A stretch of DNA of 50,582 bases, from contig JAITKM010000005.1 in the NCBI GenBank assembly GCA_031278395.1, positions 1-50,582 on the forward strand. The letters are read 5' to 3'. This DNA is from Deltaproteobacteria bacterium. Its GTDB lineage: Bacteria; Bdellovibrionota_C; UBA2361; SZUA-149; JAITKM01. The notes under the pieces are model-generated. The model saw nothing but the letters and a program-made list of their open reading frames with translations, searched no databases and had not been told where the DNA came from. The position numbers and the translations under genes were made by a program. This document shows positions 16,717-25,600 of the stretch, piece by piece (within the stretch, counting starts at the first letter, position 1; each line of letters opens with the position of its first letter).

Positions 16717-18153
16717 TTAATCACACAGCTGCTTATGCCAGCTGCCGATTGTGCCAGCCCCAATTAACAAAAGTAAGTCATTAGGTCGCAGGATGTTTTT
16801 TAATTCAGCTTGTAAAGCTGAATCTTCTATTAACTTATAACTTTCAATATTAGATTTAACTTCACCAGAATCCAAAAGTCTTTGCATCTCATTATAAATT
16901 AGCTCAGATTTGATATTTAAATCTTCGTTTGCTTCTCTACCAGCTGGGCAATAAACTGGAGTAACCAAAGCTAGATCGGCATTTAACAGCGCTTTGGCAA
17001 ACCCCGTATAATTTTCTTTAGTTCTGGACGGTAAATGCGGTTGAAAAACAGCGATAATCCTTGCTTCTGCAAGACCTAAGACGGATTGCTTAGCCCCTAA
17101 AATAACGCTTGCAACTTCTGCGGGCAGATGAGCATAATCAGTATAGACTTTGGTTTCAGAGATTTTGCCAACCAACTCAAAACGGCGTTGGCTATTTTGG
17201 AAATTTTTAATTGCTATGACCAACTTCTCAATCGCCATAAAGTTTGAACACATTACTAAAGCTGCAACAGCATCTTCGACATTATGTTTTCCATAGAGGG
17301 GAATGGTAACTGAAATTCCTTTTTTACTTTGAAAAAGTTCTAAGAAAAAACCTGTGCCGCCTTCTATAGGTTGGAGGTTACTGGCTTGAGCAATAATTCT
17401 AGGGTCGTGTAGATTTGATTTTTCTAAAGAAAAGAATCTAACATTTTCAGAAAAATTAGGCATGAGATTTTTAATCTCAGCATCATCATAATTTAATAAA
17501 ACAAAATTTTCTTTGTTTTCAGCAATACGATTAATATAAGTAACAAAATATTCTTTAAATTTTTGATAGCTATTATCGAAATGTTCTAAGTGGTCTTTGT
17601 CAATATTTGTAACGATTAGGTGTGTCGGATGATAATGGATTAAGTTACCAAAAGCTTCACAGGCTTCATAAACAAAGCATTTGCCCGAACCAATGCGAGC
17701 ATTGGAGTTCCATTGTGGAAGAATGCCGCCAATTACACAAGTCGGGTCTAAGCTAGTTTCTGTTAACAGGTAAGCTACGATAGAACTGGTTGTGGTTTTG
17801 CCATGAGCGCCGCTAACGGCGATTGAAAATTCTTTAGTTTTTTCGAGGATAGATAACAATTCAGGTCGTTTGTAAATTTTTAGTTGACGCCTAATAGCTT
17901 CTTGGTATTCCAAATTTTCTGGGCTGACGGCATCAGTGTGAATGATGACCATGTCGTCAGTTATGTTTTCTGTAACTTGAGTGTAGTTAATCTGAATACC
18001 TAGTTTTTCTAGCTCTTTGGTAATATGTGTTGCTTGCAGATCTGAGCCGGCAACTTTATAGCCTTCAGCAGCTAAAATATTAGCTAAGGCGGACATTCCA
18101 GCACCGCCAATGCCTATAAAATAGTAACTATTTTTTTTATTTAGTGTTTGCAT
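16717..18153 (-). CDS. murC: UDP-N-acetylmuramate--L-alanine ligase
   Basis: 478 residues, normal for MurC. The Rossmann start YYFIGIGGAGMSALANILA is followed by the ATP P-loop SGAHGKTTTSSIVAYLL. VYEACEAFGNLIHYHPTHL and VTNIDKDHLEHF form the metal/substrate region. The C-terminal domain contains VYTDYAHLPAEV. It adds L-Ala to UDP-MurNAc in the cytoplasm, the first step of the stem peptide. The N-terminal GIGGAGM form separates MurC from MurD/E/F; Mpl is an alternative but less likely. It follows the SPL-like gene by 25 bases on the same strand. Confidence 0.92.
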   Translation of the reverse strand: MQTLNKKNSYYFIGIGGAGMSALANILAAEGYKVAGSDLQATHITKELEKLGIQINYTQVTENITDDMVIIHTDAVSPENLEYQEAIRRQLKIYKRPELLSILEKTKEFSIAVSGAHGKTTTSSIVAYLLTETSLDPTCVIGGILPQWNSNARIGSGKCFVYEACEAFGNLIHYHPTHLIVTNIDKDHLEHFDNSYQKFKEYFVTYINRIAENKENFVLLNYDDAEIKNLMPNFSENVRFFSLEKSNLHDPRIIAQASNLQPIEGGTGFFLELFQSKKGISVTIPLYGKHNVEDAVAALVMCSNFMAIEKLVIAIKNFQNSQRRFELVGKISETKVYTDYAHLPAEVASVILGAKQSVLGLAEARIIAVFQPHLPSRTKENYTGFAKALLNADLALVTPVYCPAGREANEDLNIKSELIYNEMQRLLDSGEVKSNIESYKLIEDSALQAELKNILRPNDLLLLIGAGTIGSWHKQLCD

Positions 18154-18178
18154 AATGGAGCGGGATATATACTAAATA

Positions 18179-19180
18179 TTAAGCGGCGGCAAATAAATTT
18201 AATTGATTTTCATTAGCCTTAGTTAAGTCAAGTTCTGGCAATTCTAACTTGGCTGGGGCGATTTCTTTGAGGGCATTATAAACATTAGCATATGCTAGAG
18301 GTCTTAAAAATTTAACTTGATTATGAAAGGTTAATTTTCCGGCTAATTCTAAGTCACGTAGTTGTATTTCTTCACTTTGAATACCGTTGGCTAAAGAACC
18401 AAAAGAAATATAGTCACTGTGATTATCTAAGACTTCAGCAAAACTCCAAGCATCTCTAAGGTAGTCGCCATATGGTAAAATAGGCGAAACTACGAGATTA
18501 ACTTTAATACCTTGGGTTCTCAAAGAGTCTGCAGCGAGCAGTCGAGCAGTAATTTTAGGTTGCCCCGGCGTATAAAGAGCTACGCTTTTTTCCTGTATTG
18601 TTTCAATATTAATTGCTACTACGGCTTTATTATCCAAGTACTTTAAGAAAGGTAGTGCTGCCAGAACTAGCGCCGAACGTGTTTGGACAACCACAAATCC
18701 GGGTTGATATTTTTCTAGTAAGTTTATGCAACCCATCGTGAGTTGATGTTTTAATTCAAAAGACCAAAATGGATCGCTAGTTAAACCGAAATAAAAAACA
18801 GATTTCTGCAAAATATTTCGCTTGTGATAGTAAGCTAAAAAATGTTCTAACTCTTGCAAAGCATTTTCTTTATAAACGAAAAATTTTCCGTTTGGAATTT
18901 GATAGTCTTTAGTTTCTTTTAATCTGAGATGAAAACTATTAGCTAGAAAGCCTAGCCCATGGCTGGCGGCTCCATCATCGAGGATTTGATTTTGTTTATG
19001 ATGCGCTAAGCTAATACCGTTTGGATAGATACTTAGAGAAAAAATATTTTCAGAAGTTGAATGCCAAACATTTTTTATTTCTGTATTCATAAATTTTTGT
19101 TTTGGGTCGGCGCTAAACGTCGAAAAATTAAAACTGCTGTCAAGATAATTTGTTTTTTTATTTTGCTTTATTGCTTTCAT
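18179..19180 (-). CDS. Radical-SAM-fold protein of the SPL family without cluster cysteines
   Basis: 333 residues, starting behind a strong AGGAGGA. From residue 127 on it reads like the spore-photoproduct-lyase/Rv2578c radical-SAM group: FYFGLTSDPFWSFE, GFVVVQTRSALVLAALPFL, AVVAINIET, YTPGQPKITARLLAADSL, GIKVNLVVSPILP. These are the strands and loops that normally follow the CxxxCxxC cluster loop. Here the whole protein contains a single Cys (C151), and the N-terminal 100 residues have no cluster loop. It therefore cannot hold the radical-SAM [4Fe-4S] cluster and is probably a non-catalytic homologue. murC follows 25 bases downstream, suggesting a shared transcript. Confidence 0.65.
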   Translation of the reverse strand: MKAIKQNKKTNYLDSSFNFSTFSADPKQKFMNTEIKNVWHSTSENIFSLSIYPNGISLAHHKQNQILDDGAASHGLGFLANSFHLRLKETKDYQIPNGKFFVYKENALQELEHFLAYYHKRNILQKSVFYFGLTSDPFWSFELKHQLTMGCINLLEKYQPGFVVVQTRSALVLAALPFLKYLDNKAVVAINIETIQEKSVALYTPGQPKITARLLAADSLRTQGIKVNLVVSPILPYGDYLRDAWSFAEVLDNHSDYISFGSLANGIQSEEIQLRDLELAGKLTFHNQVKFLRPLAYANVYNALKEIAPAKLELPELDLTKANENQLNLFAAA

Positions 19181-19810
19181 ACAAATATCCTCCTGTTATT
19201 AATTTAATAGTCTATTACTGTATTACTTACCAGAAAGCAGGAACGACTATAGCACTTTTTCAATTTAGTTCAAGTTATTTAAATGAAAATAACTTCAAAC
19301 GTATTAAATTAAACTAGTCTAACTTATTAATTAAATTTAAAAATATTTCTCTAGTTTAATATCATACTATAGAATGTGCATTCTTAATAAGATATATCAT
19401 ACTAAAAGTAATAGTAATTATTATTAATTATTTTAATATGTTTTAAACGGAGTAATCGAGAATTTTAGAGATTTATTTCATATTAAAAAAATGATTATAA
19501 AAATATAAACGTTAGCCTTGTCATCAAGTAGCTTTCAATAATTTTGGTAAAAAAATATCAATATATTAATTATTAACTATACTCTTCGAGGAGGATTTCA
19601 ATACAAAGCATTGACAATGTGGACGCCCAGCTTAAGTCAAGTTTAGAAAATTTTCAATCTAGTATGTGACAGCGCGGATTCCAGTATGTCATCCTTGCTA
19701 CCTTCAGATAACGGATAATGTTTTAAGCTGAACACTAGAAAGGGAGCTTTGATTTGTGGTTTACCTACAATAACTAGAATTTTTTTCACATTGATTGTAT
19801 TTTACACAAT
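19181..19810. other. Long AT-rich intergenic stretch
   Basis: Six hundred and thirty bases between the SPL-like gene (-) and the end of the H1-like gene (-). No supported reading frame, tRNA or structured RNA was seen. The first 400 bases are very AT-rich, and 19600-19750 is more mixed and might be decayed coding DNA, but no frame is readable. The promoter of the SPL-murC operon should lie in the first 150 bases. Confidence 0.5.
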
Positions 19811-19844
19811 AAAAAAGCCACTGCTAACTAAATAACAGTGGCTT
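19811..19844 (-). terminator. Rho-independent terminator of the H1-like gene
   Basis: Perfect 9-bp stem aagccactg / cagtggctt with a 12-base loop. On the minus strand it is followed by TTTTTT (19811-19816 as A's on the plus strand). It lies about 60 bases after the stop codon of the 76-residue basic protein. Confidence 0.88.
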
Positions 19845-19903
19845 CTAAAGCAAATATCTTAACTGTTAAGTCAAGATATTTGTATATCTTTTTAAGAAAT
19901 AAC

Positions 19904-20134
19904 TTATTTCTTTTTAGCAACTTTCTTTGTAGCTTTTTTAGCTGGAGCCTTTTTAGCCGGAGCTTTTTTAGCAGGGGCTTTCTTAGCCGGAGCTTTTTTA
20001 GCTGTGCAAGTACAACCACAAGTTGGAGCTGCTTTTTTAGTAGCCTTTTTAGCAGGAGCTTTCTTAGCCGGAGCTTTTTTAGCTGCTGGTTTTTTAGCTA
20101 CTGTTTTTTTAACTGCTTTTTTCTTAGTTACCAT
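19904..20134 (-). CDS. Histone H1-like Lys/Ala/Pro-rich DNA-binding protein
   Basis: 76 residues, almost wholly built of AKKAPAKKA-type pentapeptide repeats in two blocks, as in bacterial H1/Hc-like proteins and the C-terminal tails of some HU proteins. Such proteins bind and compact DNA through charge. Between the blocks (about residues 38-45) lies PTCGCTCT with three Cys as CxCxC, which is not part of the usual repeat and could bind metal or form disulfides. AGGA lies upstream of the ATG and a strong terminator follows, so this is a complete single-gene unit. The mirrored plus-strand Phe/Leu-rich frames are shadows of the repeat. Confidence 0.8.
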   Translation of the reverse strand: MVTKKKAVKKTVAKKPAAKKAPAKKAPAKKATKKAAPTCGCTCTAKKAPAKKAPAKKAPAKKAPAKKATKKVAKKK

Positions 20135-20557
20135 AGTATTTCATTCCTATTTATTTAATATATACCTAATTTTTAAAATGCCTCTAACTACTACGTGTTG
20201 TTTAAATAGGCACAACTATAATAGTTGATTTTGAAGTATATATTAAAAATGTTTATATCAAACTACATACAAAAAAATCTTAACAACACGTGAACAACTT
20301 AAAAATGAGCTTAATAATACGTTTGAAACCTTTTTCTAAATGTACTCAACTCAACAACGCTCGTCCTTATTGCATATTTTAGATGTAAGTTCAAGTAAAA
20401 AGTTACAAAAAAATATTTTTTACAAAAGAAATTTTTGTAAATTTTATTTCGGAAGATGTGTTAATAAACTTAACTAATATTTTTTTATCCATCCTAAAAA
20501 GTTTATTGCATTTAATTGAAATGCCTATAAGCAGCTTTGACAGCGATAATTAGCTAC
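20135..20557. other. AT-rich intergenic stretch upstream of the H1-like gene
   Basis: About 420 bases between the start of the H1-like gene and the end of ychF, both on the minus strand. I found no reading frame, RNA gene or convincing hairpin. It must hold the promoter of the H1-like gene; no clear consensus box was picked out. Confidence 0.5.
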
Positions 20558-21658
20558 TCAAACATTAAAACGAAAATGCACAATGTCGCCATCTTGCATT
20601 ACATAATCCTTGCCTTCAATTCGAGTTTTACCTTTTTCTCTCGCCCCAACTTCACCACCAGATGCAACATAATCTTGATAACTAATAATCTCAGCCCGAA
20701 TAAATCCTTTTTCAAAATCAGTATGAATTCTTCCGGCTGCATGAGGCGCCTTGCTGCCACGAACACAATTCCAAGCATGAGTTTCTTTATCACCAGTGGC
20801 AAAAAATGTGATTAAATTTAATAAGTTAAGTCCGCTACTAGCCAGTCTATCTAGCCCTGAATTTTTTAATCCAAGTGCATCTAAAAATTCTTTTCGTTCA
20901 TCAAGAGGAAGTTGCGCAACCTCTGCTTCAACTTTTCCAGAGAGAACCAAAACCTCACATTTCTGACTTTGGGCAGCTGCATATAGTTCTGAAATATATT
21001 TATGATTTGCTATTTTGGAATCAAGAGCAGCGTCTTCTTCAGTTACATTTGCCAAATATAGAATTGGTTTACTAGTTAAAAGCTGAATTTGTGTTTGTTC
21101 AGGAGTAAATTCTGAGTTTAATCTGACTGGAATTCCTTTTTCAAGTGATGTTTTGGCGATATTTAAAGCGGAAAGTTCGGCAATACTTGCTTTATCTCCG
21201 CCTTTAGCAAGTTTGCTGACCTTATCAAGACGTTTTTCTATCTGTTCAAGATCAGCAAAAATTAACTCCATTTCTATAACCTCAATATCTCTTTTAGGAG
21301 AAATAGAACCATGAACATGTGTAATATTACTATCATCAAAACATCTAACAACATGAATAATAGCGTCAACAGTCCGAATATGACCCAAAAACTGATTGCC
21401 TAGTCCCTCACCTTTTGACGCTCCCTTGACTAAGCCGGCAATATCAACAAATTCAATAACAACTGGAATAATTTTTTTGGAATTATTGATTTTAGCTAGC
21501 ACATTTAGCCGCTCATCTGGCACAGCAACAACGCCAGTATTAGGCTCAATAGTACAAAATGGATAATTTGCTGCCTCGACTTGACTTGCAGTCAAGGCAT
21601 TAAAAATTGTTGACTTTCCAACATTAGGCAGTCCTACGATACCACATTTAAAACTCAT
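20558..21658 (-). CDS. ychF: Redox-regulated ribosome-binding ATPase YchF (OLA1 family)
   Basis: 366 residues, the usual length. G1 motif GLPNVGKST at 9-17; further GTPase-family segments EFVDIAGLVKGASKGEGLGN and FLGHIRTVDAIIHVVRCF; then a coiled coil; then the C-terminal TGS domain beginning near GDKETHAWNC and ending GDIVHFRFNV. YchF is an Obg-class P-loop protein that prefers ATP and binds the ribosome; it is nearly universal. It stands alone, about 110 bases after rpiA on the same strand. Confidence 0.96.
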   Translation of the reverse strand: MSFKCGIVGLPNVGKSTIFNALTASQVEAANYPFCTIEPNTGVVAVPDERLNVLAKINNSKKIIPVVIEFVDIAGLVKGASKGEGLGNQFLGHIRTVDAIIHVVRCFDDSNITHVHGSISPKRDIEVIEMELIFADLEQIEKRLDKVSKLAKGGDKASIAELSALNIAKTSLEKGIPVRLNSEFTPEQTQIQLLTSKPILYLANVTEEDAALDSKIANHKYISELYAAAQSQKCEVLVLSGKVEAEVAQLPLDERKEFLDALGLKNSGLDRLASSGLNLLNLITFFATGDKETHAWNCVRGSKAPHAAGRIHTDFEKGFIRAEIISYQDYVASGGEVGAREKGKTRIEGKDYVMQDGDIVHFRFNV

Positions 21659-21748
21659 AGACGTTAATTATTGTTAATTAAAATGTATGTTGATGATTAA
21701 TTTGCAACTCCTCCTACCTGATTTGAAAATGAAAAGCAAGGAAGTAGC

Positions 21749-21765
21749 CTCCACTTCGAGGGAGG
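21749..21765 (-). other. Short hairpin just after rpiA
   Basis: CCTCC...GGAGG arms around ACTTCGAG lie next to the rpiA stop. On the minus strand a weak T-rich stretch follows after 15 bases. A similar CTTCGAGG-centred hairpin occurs at 47060-47079. It may be a weak terminator or a short dispersed element. Confidence 0.3.
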
Positions 21766-21767
21766 TG

Positions 21768-22475
21768 TCAGCAGCTTTTAGTAGTTGACGGAGGGAGTAA
21801 GCTTTTAATGCCTGCCTGTGTTGCAACCAAGACTTCAGTAGCGAGATTAAAGAATAAACCATTTTCAACAACACCAGTGATAGCATTAATCTGTTGTTCA
21901 AGTTTAATTGTTAAAGGGATAGAAAAAGCAACGTCTAAGAGGAGATTATTGTATTCAGTTGTAAAAAGCTCTTTATTCAGTGAGTTAATCTTTGATCTTA
22001 ACTGACAACTTGTAGCTCCCAGCTTAATTAATTCTGGCTCCACAATAGACTTGGCTTCTGGTAAAATTTCAACTGGCACAGCCATAGTTTTACCCAAATT
22101 CTTAACTAACTTACTCGCATCAATGATAATTACCAAACTGCCACAGCGCCTAGCTAAAATTTTCTCTTTAGTTTGCGCTCCCCAGCCGCCTTTTAGTAAG
22201 TTAAGATTTTCATCAACTTCATCTGCGCCATCAAAGCCCCAGACTGCTTGATATTCAGAGGCTAGCGGTAAAACATTTAGCCCTTGTTCTTTGGCTACAA
22301 TTTCACTTTCCTTAGAGGCGACTAAGGCAGAAACATTAAGTTTTTCTTGGCGGATACGTCTTCCAATTTCTTCAATTGCTAACCAGACTGTTGAACCTGA
22401 ACCAAGACCAATTATTTCGTCAGTTTTTACTCGTTTGGCAATTTCAGATGCAACTTGAGATTTTAAATTGTCCAT
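21768..22475 (-). CDS. rpiA: Ribose-5-phosphate isomerase A
   Basis: 235 residues. GLGSGSTVWLAIEEIG (22-37) is the phosphate-binding loop, WGFDGADEVDENLNLLKGGWGA carries the active-site acids, and EPELIKLGA with later VVENGLFFNL complete the RpiA pattern. It interconverts ribose-5-phosphate and ribulose-5-phosphate in the pentose phosphate pathway. The C-terminal SLLPPSTTKSC extends a little past the usual end. It lies upstream of ychF on the same strand. Confidence 0.94.
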   Translation of the reverse strand: MDNLKSQVASEIAKRVKTDEIIGLGSGSTVWLAIEEIGRRIRQEKLNVSALVASKESEIVAKEQGLNVLPLASEYQAVWGFDGADEVDENLNLLKGGWGAQTKEKILARRCGSLVIIIDASKLVKNLGKTMAVPVEILPEAKSIVEPELIKLGATSCQLRSKINSLNKELFTTEYNNLLLDVAFSIPLTIKLEQQINAITGVVENGLFFNLATEVLVATQAGIKSLLPPSTTKSC

Positions 22476-22796
22476 ATTTATTAATTATAATTAGTATTAA
22501 CCAAAATACGCAATTTCTTCGCCTAACATGTAGTAATACTACATGCAACGCTTTTATACTATCTTCAAGACTTACATCAAACTTTTATTACAGTTTTTGG
22601 CTTACAACATACTGGTTATAGTTTCTTAGTGCAGGCAGAAGTTGTTTTAGATGATTTGTTCTTGTAAAAAAATGGAGGGATATGGAGGGAGGTAGCACAG
22701 GAGGATTACCAGTACTACAATAAATTGTTTGTGCTTGTTTTAGTTGAAATAAACATATATAAGCCACAGCAATTTTTTAATTTAATAAGGATAATT
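22476..22796. other. Intergenic region between divergent rpiA and the M20 peptidase gene
   Basis: About 320 AT-rich bases. A purine-rich tract (ggagggatatggagggagg) lies near 22672-22691. No supported gene or structured element; promoters for both neighbours are expected here. Confidence 0.5.
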
Positions 22797-24167
22797 ATGA
22801 GCAATCTACAAGCATTAAACGAATTATTTGAAATTCATCAAGAAGAAATTTTAAAAGATTATTTCACGCTTTTAAAATTTAAAAGTATTTCGTCTGAGAT
22901 GGAATACAAAGGCGAAATGCTGGCTTGTGCCAGCTGGCTACGCGATTATTTTACACAGGCTGACTTTGCCGTGGAACTGATCGAGACAATTAGCAATCCA
23001 CTAGTGTTAGCAAGTTGGGACAAGGCAGGAACAGATAAGCCGACTCTTTTAGTTTATGGTCACTATGATGTGCAACCAGTTGACCCGCTTGAACTCTGGC
23101 AAACTCCGCCGTTTGAACCAACAATTTGTACAGGGCAAGTGTTTGCACGTGGGGCAAACGACGACAAGGGGCAGTTTTTTTTCGCTGTTTCGGCAATTAC
23201 GACCTTACTCAAGCAAAATAGAACTCTTCCTATAAATATAAAAATTGTCCTTGAAGGCGACGAAGAAACAGGTAGTAATGGGCTGGAAGATATTATCCCG
23301 AAAATCGCTGACAAACTCAAAGCCGACTATCTAGCCATTATTGATGTAGGTCTCAAAAACGAGAATCAGCCGAGCATTACTATTGGCACACGTGGAATTG
23401 TTTCGCTTACCTTTGAACTAACGGAAGGTAATACAGACCTACATTCGGGCACATTTGGCGGAATTGCTTACAATCCCAATCGTGCGTTAGCGGAAATTTT
23501 GGCAAGTTTTTATGATAAAAACGGGCGAGTTTTAGTTAATGGTTTTTACGATGATGTTGTTATGCCAAGTCCGACAGAGCTGGCATTATTAGATATTTCA
23601 CTTAATACAGATGAGTTGAAACGTGAGTATGATTTAGACTGCACGGGTGGTGAGCAAGAATTTAAACTAGAGGAAAGAAAAGTGTTGCGTCCAACGCTAG
23701 AAATTAATGGCATGAGTGGGGGATATTCTGGTTCTGGCTTTAAAACTGTTATTCCGCAAAAAGCCCTAGCTAAAATTTCAGCTAGGTTGGTTCCTAAACA
23801 AGAGGGTAGTAAAATAGTTACCGCAATCTGCGAACATATTAAGGCGCGAGTGCCGGCGGGAATTAAATGCAACATTATTGTGCATGATAATCGTGGGCAG
23901 GCTTTTAGGAGTAACCCTCAAAGTAAAATCTGTCGGGTTTGTTCGCAAGCTTTTGCGGATGTAAATGGCACAACTTGTGCGACAGTTCTAGATGCAGCGG
24001 CAATACCTATTGCTCCGACTTTGGCTAAATATTCTGGGGCTGAGACGGTATTAATTGGTTATGGTTTGGATAGCGATAAAATCCATGCTCCTAATGAACA
24101 TTTTGGTTTAGATCGCTTTAAAGCAGGATTTATTACAATCGGGGAGATTGTAGAGTTACTGGGGTAG
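22797..24167 (+). CDS. M20 family metallopeptidase (dipeptidase/deacylase)
   Basis: 456 residues from MSNLQALNELFEIHQEE at 22797, behind AAGG; a longer frame from 22725 adds 24 hydrophobic residues not typical of the family. Metal-site motifs are YGHYDVQPVDP (His and the following Asp), ARGANDDKGQ (bridging Asp) and LEGDEETGSNGLE (catalytic Glu, metal Glu). A dimerisation insert follows, beginning near TRGIVSLTFELTEG. Two zinc ions hydrolyse a terminal amide bond, probably of dipeptides. It is close to the ArgE/DapE/CNDP dipeptidase group; the substrate is not decidable. A DapE role would be redundant beside DapL. Confidence 0.88.
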   Translation: MSNLQALNELFEIHQEEILKDYFTLLKFKSISSEMEYKGEMLACASWLRDYFTQADFAVELIETISNPLVLASWDKAGTDKPTLLVYGHYDVQPVDPLELWQTPPFEPTICTGQVFARGANDDKGQFFFAVSAITTLLKQNRTLPINIKIVLEGDEETGSNGLEDIIPKIADKLKADYLAIIDVGLKNENQPSITIGTRGIVSLTFELTEGNTDLHSGTFGGIAYNPNRALAEILASFYDKNGRVLVNGFYDDVVMPSPTELALLDISLNTDELKREYDLDCTGGEQEFKLEERKVLRPTLEINGMSGGYSGSGFKTVIPQKALAKISARLVPKQEGSKIVTAICEHIKARVPAGIKCNIIVHDNRGQAFRSNPQSKICRVCSQAFADVNGTTCATVLDAAAIPIAPTLAKYSGAETVLIGYGLDSDKIHAPNEHFGLDRFKAGFITIGEIVELLG

Positions 24168-24189
24168 TAGGTTATTTTTTAGTTTACGC

Positions 24190-24214
24190 GGCTGAGTAAT
24201 GCCTCAGCCTTTCT
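24190..24214 (+). terminator. Hairpin after the M20 peptidase gene, possible terminator
   Basis: Perfect 7-bp stem ggctgag / ctcagcc with a 6-base loop, followed by TTTCT. It lies 23 bases after the stop codon and before murD. The T run is short. Confidence 0.5.
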
Positions 24215-24262
24215 CCATATACTTAGATATTACTCACAAAAATTAATAATTAAAAAAAAGTT

Positions 24263-25591
24263 ATGTTAATTTCAAAATTAGAAGACAAACGAGTTTTAGT
24301 TTATGGCGCAGGACGTGAAGGACTTTCAGCAATCAAGTTAATTCACAATATATTTCCCGAAAAGCAAATTGCTTTGTATGATGACCGAGCAGATTTAAGT
24401 AAAACTGAAGTTTCTGCTGTGTTGGTTAAGGAACTTAGTTTTGACTATGATGTTATTATTAAATCCCCCGGTGTTAGTTATTACGGAGAATTTTTTCAAA
24501 ATGCAATTAAGCAAGGTATTACAATTACATCTGGAACTAACATCTTTTTAGCTGATATTTTAAGTCATGCCCGCCGCCCTAAATTAATTGGCATTACTGG
24601 CACAAAAGGTAAAAGCACAACCTCAAGTTTGGTTTATCACTTTTTAACTGCTTTGAGTAAAAAGGTTGTTTTGGCAGGCAATATCGGAGTTCCGCTACTC
24701 GACGTATTTGGAAAAGTTTATGACCATGACTATGTGGTGATTGAAATGTCTAGTTTTCAGGCAGCTGATTTAGCCTACCCGCTGGATGTGGCGTGTTTGA
24801 ATAATTTACATTCAGAGCATTTGGATTGGCATCTTAACACGGAGAACTATCATCGGGATAAGGTCAATATATTTTTATTAAAAAAACTTGGTGGGGATAA
24901 ATTTCCAGGGGTTGCGATTTTAAATAAATTGGATACGAACAGCCAAAATTTTGCGGCGCAGATTAAAAATATTACTTATTTTAATGTTGTGGACGCAATG
25001 CATGTCAAGGAGCAAGATATTTATGACGGAGATAAGCTGATAATTCACGGGGAAAATATTAAACTTTTAGGGGAGCATAATTTATCTAATCTTGCTGGAG
25101 TAGCGACAATTCTTAAAGTGTGTGGTGAAGATTTAAGTATTATGAATAAAACCATTAGTTCTTTTAACTCCCTAAAGCATAGACTAGAGCCAGTTTGTGA
25201 AAAGGATGGCATTACATTTGTAGATGATAGTATTTCGACTACGCCAATTGCTGTTATTTCAGCGCTTAAAGTTTTTAAAGATAAGCCAACTACAATTTTA
25301 ATTGGTGGCTATGAACGAGGGCAAGTTTTTACAGAGGTAGTTCAAGTTTTAGCGAGTTTAGAGAAGGTCAAGGTTATTTGTATGCCGGATACGGGCAAAC
25401 GAATTTATGAGGCTTTAAAAGAAATTGCGCCAGAGAGAACATTTTTTGCAGAGTCAATGTCGACTGCCGTTCAAAAAGCTAAAGCCATAACTCCTCAAGG
25501 CGGCGTTGTTTTATTGTCGCCATCTGCTCCAAGTTTTAATGCCTACAAAAATTACGAAGAAAGAGGGGAAGATTTTAAAAGAAATATTTAA
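24263..25591 (+). CDS. murD: UDP-N-acetylmuramoyl-L-alanine--D-glutamate ligase
   Basis: 442 residues. The N-terminal VLVYGAGREGLSAIKLI is the UMAG-binding Rossmann start. IGITGTKGKSTTSSLVYHFL (P-loop at 113-120) is the ATP site. LNNLHSEHLDWHLNTENYHRDK supplies the metal-binding His region. FVDDSISTTPIAVISALKVF and ILIGGYERGQ lie in the C-terminal domain; this last pair distinguishes MurD from MurC/E/F. It adds D-Glu to UDP-MurNAc-L-Ala. It is outside any dcw cluster, as is murC 6 kb away. The M15 peptidase gene follows nine bases after its stop. Confidence 0.94.
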   Translation: MLISKLEDKRVLVYGAGREGLSAIKLIHNIFPEKQIALYDDRADLSKTEVSAVLVKELSFDYDVIIKSPGVSYYGEFFQNAIKQGITITSGTNIFLADILSHARRPKLIGITGTKGKSTTSSLVYHFLTALSKKVVLAGNIGVPLLDVFGKVYDHDYVVIEMSSFQAADLAYPLDVACLNNLHSEHLDWHLNTENYHRDKVNIFLLKKLGGDKFPGVAILNKLDTNSQNFAAQIKNITYFNVVDAMHVKEQDIYDGDKLIIHGENIKLLGEHNLSNLAGVATILKVCGEDLSIMNKTISSFNSLKHRLEPVCEKDGITFVDDSISTTPIAVISALKVFKDKPTTILIGGYERGQVFTEVVQVLASLEKVKVICMPDTGKRIYEALKEIAPERTFFAESMSTAVQKAKAITPQGGVVLLSPSAPSFNAYKNYEERGEDFKRNI

Positions 25592-25600
25592 AGGTAAAAA

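Noticed and set aside
19904-20134. CRISPR-like direct repeats in the H1-like gene
   Set aside because: The repeats are codon-level repetition of AKKAP units without spacers.
19838-20228. Phe/Ser- and Phe/Leu/Ala-rich plus-strand frames over the H1-like gene
   Set aside because: They are the mirror of the AKKAP repeats on the opposite strand; the minus-strand gene has a ribosome-binding site and a terminator.
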